This document shows, piece by piece, positions 58,322-64,000 of a DNA stretch of 64,000 nucleotides (position 1 is the first letter of the stretch; the number at the start of each line of letters is the position of its first letter). This DNA comes from Trileptium ribeirensis (taxonomy: Eukaryota > Nematoda > Enoplea > Enoplida > Thoracostomopsidae), in contig JASANE010028255.1 of the NCBI GenBank assembly GCA_030248225.1, positions 1-64,000 on the forward strand, read 5' to 3'. The translations under genes and the position numbers were made by a program. The notes beneath the pieces were generated by a model. It saw only the letters and a program-made list of their open reading frames with translations, did no database searches and was not told the DNA's origin.

Positions 58322-58485
58322 CTAAAACGCAAATAACAACAAAAACGCCATCATCAAACAAAATAATCCCATGGCTTCGGACAATGCGAAACCCAAAATT
58401 GCATACGAAAATAGTTGTTGCTTGAGAGATGGATTACGAGCGTAGCCAATGATCAGCGATCCAAACACAGAACCGATACCGGCAC
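58322..58485 (-). CDS. ATP5MC: ATP synthase F0 subunit c, last coding exon
   Basis: 164-bp exon, acceptor AATTTTTTCAG|GT at 58486, stop TAG at 58322-58324. It reads [20 protein letters not shown], then [20 protein letters not shown], then a hydrophobic end LLLFAF. This is the second helix of the c subunit with the proton-carrying Glu in LSEAMG intact and the conserved YARNPS-KQQLF loop (family knowledge). The product forms the c-ring of mitochondrial ATP synthase in the inner membrane. The split Gly codon joins exactly to the exon at 63428. No defects seen; ordinary functional gene. Confidence 0.97.
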
Positions 58486-60160
58486 CTGAAAAAATTTAAC
58501 AAATGAATAAAATAGAGATTATATGATCATGAGAACAGCAATAATATTATGCTAGGCGAAAAATTACGGACTCAAACGAAAAATCTGATACAAAGCTGTA
58601 TGGCAATGACAGAAACATGCAGAATACATAGAACCTAGTTAAATTTACACAGAAAACGAGACAAAACTGCAAAAGTAACCTATACTTCGTGCAAAACGAA
58701 GCAACACGAGGCCCATAGTAGCCCCGACACTTACCTCTGAATTTTGCAAAGAAAACTAAAAGCGTACATGTTATACACCGTTTTGAATGATATACCTTCG
58801 TCTTTCTAATCAGTAAATTCACCATGCCACAGCAAAAGTAATGACAGGTTTACGGTTTCGCAAGTAATCAGCGATACCATAGAGAAAATTCCCCATTCGC
58901 TACTACCTAATTAACCATGTCATCGTATGATGTACGCAAACAAGTCACTTCATCACATTTTAGGAGCAGAGATGGCAGTTCACCCATTACTGTTGATTGG
59001 CAGGGATAGTGTTTACCATACCTGGATAAAAGTTTGGGATATATCGGATATCTGGATGTGCACTACAATATCCTGAATATTTAAACTTCAAAATGCCGCA
59101 TACTGGACTTTGACAAACAATATTTCAGTTCAATTTTAAGACGCATTAATATGGGATATAAACAAGGTTCTTTTATTATATACTTTTGCACCAATATTAG
59201 CGGTGCAACGTAAACCAAGTCAGGAAATAAGCCTATTCTAGGGAACAGTATTTGCATGGTAATCGCGGATTTCTGTGCTTTCAGATGAAGTATTGTAGGT
59301 TTTGTGGCACGAGGAATAGGTGGCTTTTCTTAGCTCCTATCAAGCCAGCATTGTAAGGTTTCAAGGTTTCCAGATGTATATACACTAAACATAAATCCTG
59401 TTACACGTGATTACGCATAATGACAACTTATAGAATAAACCACGCTCATCTCCTTTCACAATCGCTTGCCAGCTACTAGATTATAAAGGACATTTAATTT
59501 TACAGCTAATTTATTCAAAAGCGGAACTTGCGGCACTGTGGTTATCATGCGATCCCAAGGAGCGTCAGAAAGGCCAATCAAAAAGCAAATACGCTGTGTT
59601 TGAGTAAAATTTAGTACAAAGTGCCGCCAACATGTGTGTTTAATCCAAAGAGTGTTATTTGGAGAACGTGAAGTTGGTTATTTGATCTTAGAAGTGTTCC
59701 CAAAAATATAGACTACAATATGAAATCGCAACATTATCAAAATCGAACTAGTGCCTAATTTATTATGTGAGTGGTAAAATCTTATCCGAACTAGGACACA
59801 GTACGAAAATTTTCTGGTGGCAGAACTTAAAATTTTCCAGATATCGTTGAAAATGACTAAAATGACATTAAGCTGCTCAAAAGCCACGTCAGGAACACGA
59901 TGCGATAGCTGCTATGGGCATATTTATAGCAATGCCACTACAGGCTTTGTTTTAATTCACTTTAACCTATACTATAAACCGCAACATCAAAAGTTTAAAT
60001 AAAAAAATACAGGATAATCCAAAGATCATCTGAAAAATAAAAAGCAAGAATATGTAATCTTCAAAAAATTAGTAGTCTTGAAATAGTTCGAATCGGCTCA
60101 AACTATAAATTTTCAAAAAATACTGATAAGTAGTGAGACGATACGCAAAGTTTTGATCAT
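58486..60160. other. ATP5MC intron, left part
   Basis: Part of the 4942-bp intron between the two exons (63427-58486). Apart from repeat R4 copy 2 no feature is recognised up to the decayed MITE at 60161. Confidence 0.6.
59320..59520 (+). repeat. Repeat R4, copy 2
   Basis: Intronic partner of 57940-58130; degenerate, same orientation. Confidence 0.5.
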
Positions 60161-60301
60161 TGAATTACTCTGTTCTCGACATACCATGCCTAAGGCTTCT
60201 ATATGAGCCTTACACTAATCCTAAGCCCAAGTCGGTGGACTAACGTCTCTCGAACCCGCTGACTAAGCTATTCCTTGTTCTAACGTTATAACTTACTGCC
60301 C
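60161..60301 (+). mobile_element. MITE family M1, decayed copy 3
   Basis: Keeps TGTTCTCGACATACC, CTATATGAGCC, CCTAAGCC and TCTAACGTTATAAC in the same order as copy 1, but both terminal inverted repeats are eroded. Older than copies 1 and 2. Confidence 0.65.
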
Positions 60302-60754
60302 ATCACGGATATTTTATTTACGGCGGAAAAATGAGAAAAACGGAAATTTCAAGAACATTGAAGATGGCGGTATTTTAAGTTTATAAATAGCAGATAACCA
60401 TGACAGCTTTTCAAACGAGACGCCGTTCTTCTCCTAGGCCTAAGAAATAATCACATTAAAATAAACCACGCAAAGCTAGAAAAAATATCATTACTTGTAT
60501 TTTAAAGGCTGAAAAAAACTGAAGATTTTTAAAACCAGTTAAAGCGATAACGCATGAGATTAGAAAATAGAGTAACATTTGCTGCAGACAAACGAAATTT
60601 ATAAGTCTACCAGTGCGTTCACACGACCAATTTTTTGCCCAAGCTTTGATCGAAATTTGAAAGAATTTTTAATTTTTGGTACATTTTTAGCATACTCTTT
60701 TAATCAGTAATGAACAAAGCACGTAGGTATATTGAACATTTCTGAACTAAATAC

Positions 60755-61871
60755 CTGGGAGTAACCGGAATTCCGGTTCTTGCGAAAATCGTGTTCCGGT
60801 TGCGGTTCCGGTAAAGGACAAAAACCATACCGAAACCGGAATTCCGGTTTAAAAATTTTGTTTGACATTTTCCACATTTTTGCTTCAGCGGTGGTCCAAA
60901 CATATGTAATATATGAATACAATGATCAAGTTTCAATACAACCAAGGAAAAGAAAATATTAACTCAGCAATTTGCCGTGTGAAACGTAAGTAGGGCGTAT
61001 AATTCCAGTAGGAATTTTTCATCTTAACCTGAAGGAGTTTGTTAACAAAACAAAGCCAGGTCGATGCTTGTAGCAGATATTTTGCACATTCAGAAGTCTG
61101 CGGGGTATGTTCGGAATAAAAAGGTCAAACTCGGTAACAGAATATGGATTACGTATAAGTACCTAGCGTAAACTTGGCTAACATAAATTGCATCCAGCAC
61201 CAGAAACTGCGCTTGTAAACTTTGTAAATCAGTCTACATTGCAGTAAAGTAATATTATCTGCAACGCAGCCAGCAACTGTGTTTTTGGCAATGAACCGTA
61301 TTTATTGACCCTGTGCGAGCAGTATCACAGATTGTCTCAATTACGGCATTCTGATTAGAAAGTTATCATCATTAGCATCTACCTGACGGGCATTGGTTGC
61401 CCAACGCTAGCATAAACAGTGTCTCTGACCACTGATCAGAAAATTACATTGTATTACTTTTTCTTAGAACCATATAAACCAATAATTTAAAGTTTCCTAC
61501 AGAAAAACATGTAACAAACGTATGTGTAGAAAGGGCGGCGACTGGAGACAGAGCGAAAGTGTATATTCTACGCTCCATGCGTTGTAAGCACACCCAGTTT
61601 GACACAGTATACGCGTGTGTATAGTGGAAGACATTTTTTGAATGGGTGTCCAAATTGATCGATAAATAAATATTATTTGCTTCCTCAGTCTCTTTAAAAT
61701 TTCAGAAAGGCAATAATGTCATCGTAATACATCCAGTTTAATGTAAAAGTTATTTTTAATACATTTTAAATCCACTGTACTTTCATTTTTTTTTTACCTG
61801 TTTTACTATATATAAGTTTCGAAGACCAGATTCCGGTTCCGGTTTAAATAGATGGTTCCGGCTAATCCCTG
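60755..61871 (+). mobile_element. hAT-like non-autonomous DNA transposon, copy C
   Basis: 1117 bp, start CTGGGAGTAACCGGAATTCC, end ...GGCTAATCCCTG, 8-bp target duplication CTAAATAC/CTAAATAT (60747-60754, 61872-61879; one mismatch). Uninterrupted, so it is the reference for copies A and B. Inside, the minus-strand frame 61444-61653 (SKNVFHYT, YTFALSPVA, VGNFKLLVYMVL) is colinear with frames in the other copies. Confidence 0.9.
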
Positions 61872-62175
61872 CTAAATATTTGAGCGCAGATTTGGAAGTA
61901 TGATGATTTAACCGATTTTTAAAATTACAAGTTACTGTCAAATTCACTGAAAGCGCACTAGTACTATCATCTCCGTACGTAAAAGATCGTAGTGTAGTGA
62001 TGACTGAGGATACTGAACCTCATGTGCATGTTAGTAGTATTGTAAACAAGCCTGAGGCTGTCGCTAGAAGTGTTCGAAGGTGTTCACACATCTAAACATG
62101 GAAGCTTTGATACTATTACCATAATTGGCACTTGTCAAATTCATTTTGGATTACAGTGCAGTGATGTTTGTGGAG

Positions 62176-62565
62176 GCCGTGTACGGTACGTGATATACAA
62201 CTAATCGAGCAAGCTCAGAGGCGCTTTAAGAAAATACTACCGGGTTCTCGATTACTGCATCACAAAAAACACCATTTAGTAGATAACTTAAATTTTCTGA
62301 AAAACAACGTCTTCGTTTTGATCTAATATTGATAAATTTCAAATAGCACATTGTAGGGTTGATTTTGGCTTTAAAAATATATATATCTGAAACTCGAGGT
62401 CATAGCTACAAGCTTCCCTATTGCACGGTGCAACACATAAATGCTGCTAAAATCTTTTTGCGACGAGAGCAATTAGGTAGCTAAAATAATTTATCATCCG
62501 TTGTTGTTAATTCGCCTAGGCTATCAGTAATTAAAACAGGAATTCATGACTTAACTTCAGATCGC
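62176..62565 (+). mobile_element. CR1-like LINE 3' fragment in the ATP5MC intron
   Basis: Decayed RT C-terminal region: VRDIQLIEQAQRRFKKILPG (near 62185), NLNFLKNN, and after frame changes TRGHSYKLPYCTVQHINAAK and NNLSSVVVNSPRLSVIKTGI up to about 62555. The order matches the CR1 pattern E--QRR-TK--PG...TRGH--KL...NNLP--VV-S-S---FK. Much older or faster-decayed than the copy at 29770. Confidence 0.75.
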
Positions 62566-62955
62566 GAATGAATACGACAGTTATTCTATCTTTGTTGAAA
62601 TAAACGACCGCAGAAATCCATGAACTGTTAGCAGGACTACCACCTGTGGTTTATCTAACCCAAGTAGAAATTTTGACTCAAAATCTGAGGAAAAAGTTGA
62701 AACGCGCGAACGCATTTTAACAAACATATGACGAACGCACGGCGATTTTTTATCTTTTTATACTCGAGCTAACAAAAACAGGAAATCGAAAAATAACCTT
62801 TTGCAACTTCATTCATAAACTCTTTTAAAGTTTGTAAACATTGTGACATGACGCGAAACATTTTCGAAATATATCGATAAAACAAAATTTTGAACTAGGA
62901 AAGTAAGCGAAACGAATAGGTTGCTTAGGTTCAGTAAGCAGTGGATCATTGTAAT

Positions 62956-63146
62956 TGCCCATGTCAACTTTAGGGGCCGGACGTTATAACATTAGAAACA
63001 AGAATAGCTTAGAGCGGGGGGATACGGGGGGGCAGCCCCCGACTTAGGCTTTGTGCATGATTCACATAGGGACCTTAGCTTAGGCTAAGACTTCGGCTTA
63101 GTATATCGAGAAAAGCATGGCATGCATTATAAAGTTGACATGGGCC
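62956..63146 (-). mobile_element. MITE family M1, copy 2
   Basis: 191 bp, inverted relative to copy 1; ends TGCCCATGTCAACTTTA and TAAAGTTGACATGGGCC. 8-bp duplication ATTGTAAT/ATTTTAAT (62948-62955, 63147-63154; one mismatch). It lies in the ATP5MC intron, 282 bases from the 63428 donor. The G-run/C-run foldback (GGGGGGCAGCCCCC, 63027-63041) parallels GGGGGGCTACGGCCCCCC in copy 1. Confidence 0.92.
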
Positions 63147-63427
63147 ATTTTAATTATACAAGCAATCAAACACTATATCTACCACACAGTACACGAAAAT
63201 AGGTTATCAATAGGTCCTGAATTACCACGGCGTACATGGATTTATAGTTATTTTCGAAGAATATCAACGGCGCACACACTGGTTCCTTTGTTGCTTCAAT
63301 GTATTTGGCCGGTAGGGTTAAATTTGAAACACTAAAACTTAGGTGTAACGTAATCGACCTATTTTCGTTTCCTTTATCAATCCCAGCTTGATGCAAAACC
63401 GATCGCAAACATCGGCGCAAGCCCTAC

Positions 63428-63533
63428 CTGATCCTGCTACACCAACAGTAGCTGCTCCAGCACCGATAAATTTTGCCGCAGAATCGATGTCATGGTTCGA
63501 AGAAGAAGTTTGTATAGCTCGTGCTCCATGAGG
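63428..63533 (-). CDS. ATP5MC: ATP synthase F0 subunit c, penultimate coding exon
   Basis: 106-bp exon, acceptor TTTCTAG| at 63534, donor GGATCAG|GTAGGG at 63427. It reads [20 protein letters not shown], then [14 protein letters not shown]. The first part is the end of the mitochondrial targeting peptide (Arg-Ala-x-Gln-Thr-Ser is typical just before the cleavage site); mature c subunits start near [12 protein letters not shown] (family knowledge). GAGAATVG is the first helix with its Gly-rich packing face. Phase 0 start, one base over at the donor. The exon with the initiator Met was not found in 63534-64000. Confidence 0.95.
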
Positions 63534-64000
63534 CTAGAAAATAAGATACAAAAGGCTGTTGCAGAATGTTTCTACCTTACATGGACAAATAAAAATTCGC
63601 TGTTTTCATAAAAGCGATATCGCACAAAAGACAACCCTAACGTTCCGCTAAAATAAAAAATGTTAACGCAATTCCGTACCAAAATCAATAAGTGATTCAG
63701 ATAGTAGCGGCCAAAAATAAGTGCATTCGAAAGCGATCGAAATAACTCGCAATTCATCGAACATAGATGAAAATTAATAAATTTGAAATATATTTAAGTG
63801 CGCTAAACTCTATATCGATCGAAATTTGGTTTAATCGAAATAGAAATTTCGATCGATTATTTTGGTAGTGGCTGTATTTTCTGACCTAAGTATGCAGCGA
63901 CGATATAAGAAGCTGCTTTGCTTCTAAAATAATAAATTCATATTATGCAGAACTTTAGACGTAGTCCGGTAAACCAGTGAAATAACAAAACATATTACCC
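63534..64000. other. ATP5MC upstream intron, no exon recognised
   Basis: AT-rich. Contains a hairpin ATCGATCGAAATTT/AAATTTCGATCGAT (about 63813-63856). No start exon is visible; it is probably beyond the window. Confidence 0.6.
63813..63856. repeat. 14-bp hairpin
   Basis: ATCGATCGAAATTT, a 16-base loop, then AAATTTCGATCGAT; perfect arms. Possible MITE core. Confidence 0.75.

Noticed and set aside
1..64000. CRISPR array, phage or bacterial operon
   Set aside because: No regularly spaced identical short repeats, no ribosome-binding context; introns and animal-type genes and transposons dominate.

Overview
This is AT-rich nuclear DNA from an animal, probably an invertebrate. It contains parts of two intron-bearing housekeeping genes, both on the minus strand, embedded in a dense mass of decayed transposable elements. 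There are no operons, ribosome binding sites or CRISPR arrays. The phylum cannot be fixed from the sequence. The mix of CR1-like and RTE-like LINEs, a Merlin transposon, an Env-bearing retroelement and MITEs in long introns would fit several invertebrate groups (inference).

Host genes. (1) An ATG4-type autophagy cysteine protease, exons from 14874 down to 7306: the catalytic-Cys exon, a tentative microexon, a TLH exon, a GPNT exon, a 1.2-kb exon with a very long family-atypical insertion, and an IIGG exon. The exon with the Asp-Pro-His motif and the 5' exons were not found. (2) The mitochondrial ATP synthase c subunit (ATP5MC type): its last two coding exons (63533-63428 and 58485-58322) are intact, join in frame and are separated by a 4.9-kb intron holding five transposon fragments. 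The transit-peptide start lies upstream, probably outside the window.

Left end (1-4803). An imperfect inverted duplication of a retroviral-type element. Each arm encodes an Env-like class I fusion glycoprotein precursor. In the right arm the same uninterrupted frame continues through the transmembrane anchor and a tail into a retropepsin domain. Env placed directly upstream of protease, with no gag, LTR or stop between, is the most unusual arrangement in the window. The left arm is a frameshifted and deleted copy.

Middle. Five non-LTR retrotransposon fragments occur, at 12595-13830 (RTE-like), 16300-17600, 29770-30371, 33300-37035 and 62176-62565 (CR1/L2-like). There is also a decayed Merlin transposase (21140-21715) and a gypsy/GIN-type integrase fragment (48340-48838) split by a MITE. 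Three copies of a 1.1-kb hAT-like element lie at 28882, 37056 and 60755. A 185-191 bp MITE with 8-bp target duplications has two clear copies and one decayed copy. A Tc1/mariner-type MITE (54790-55107) and two hairpin MITEs (6229, 33119) are also present.

Repeats. A composite family made of ~175-bp tandem units followed by a common tail occurs three times (11.1, 26.1 and 54.5 kb). Other arrays include a two-variant 46/55-bp minisatellite (38563-38906). From 38.9 to 46.3 kb I see no gene at all. Several nested insertions give a relative order of events: LINE into older repeat, LINE fragment into the hAT-like element, MITE into integrase, mariner MITE into tandem array. Splice sites and element edges were read by eye and may be off by a few bases.
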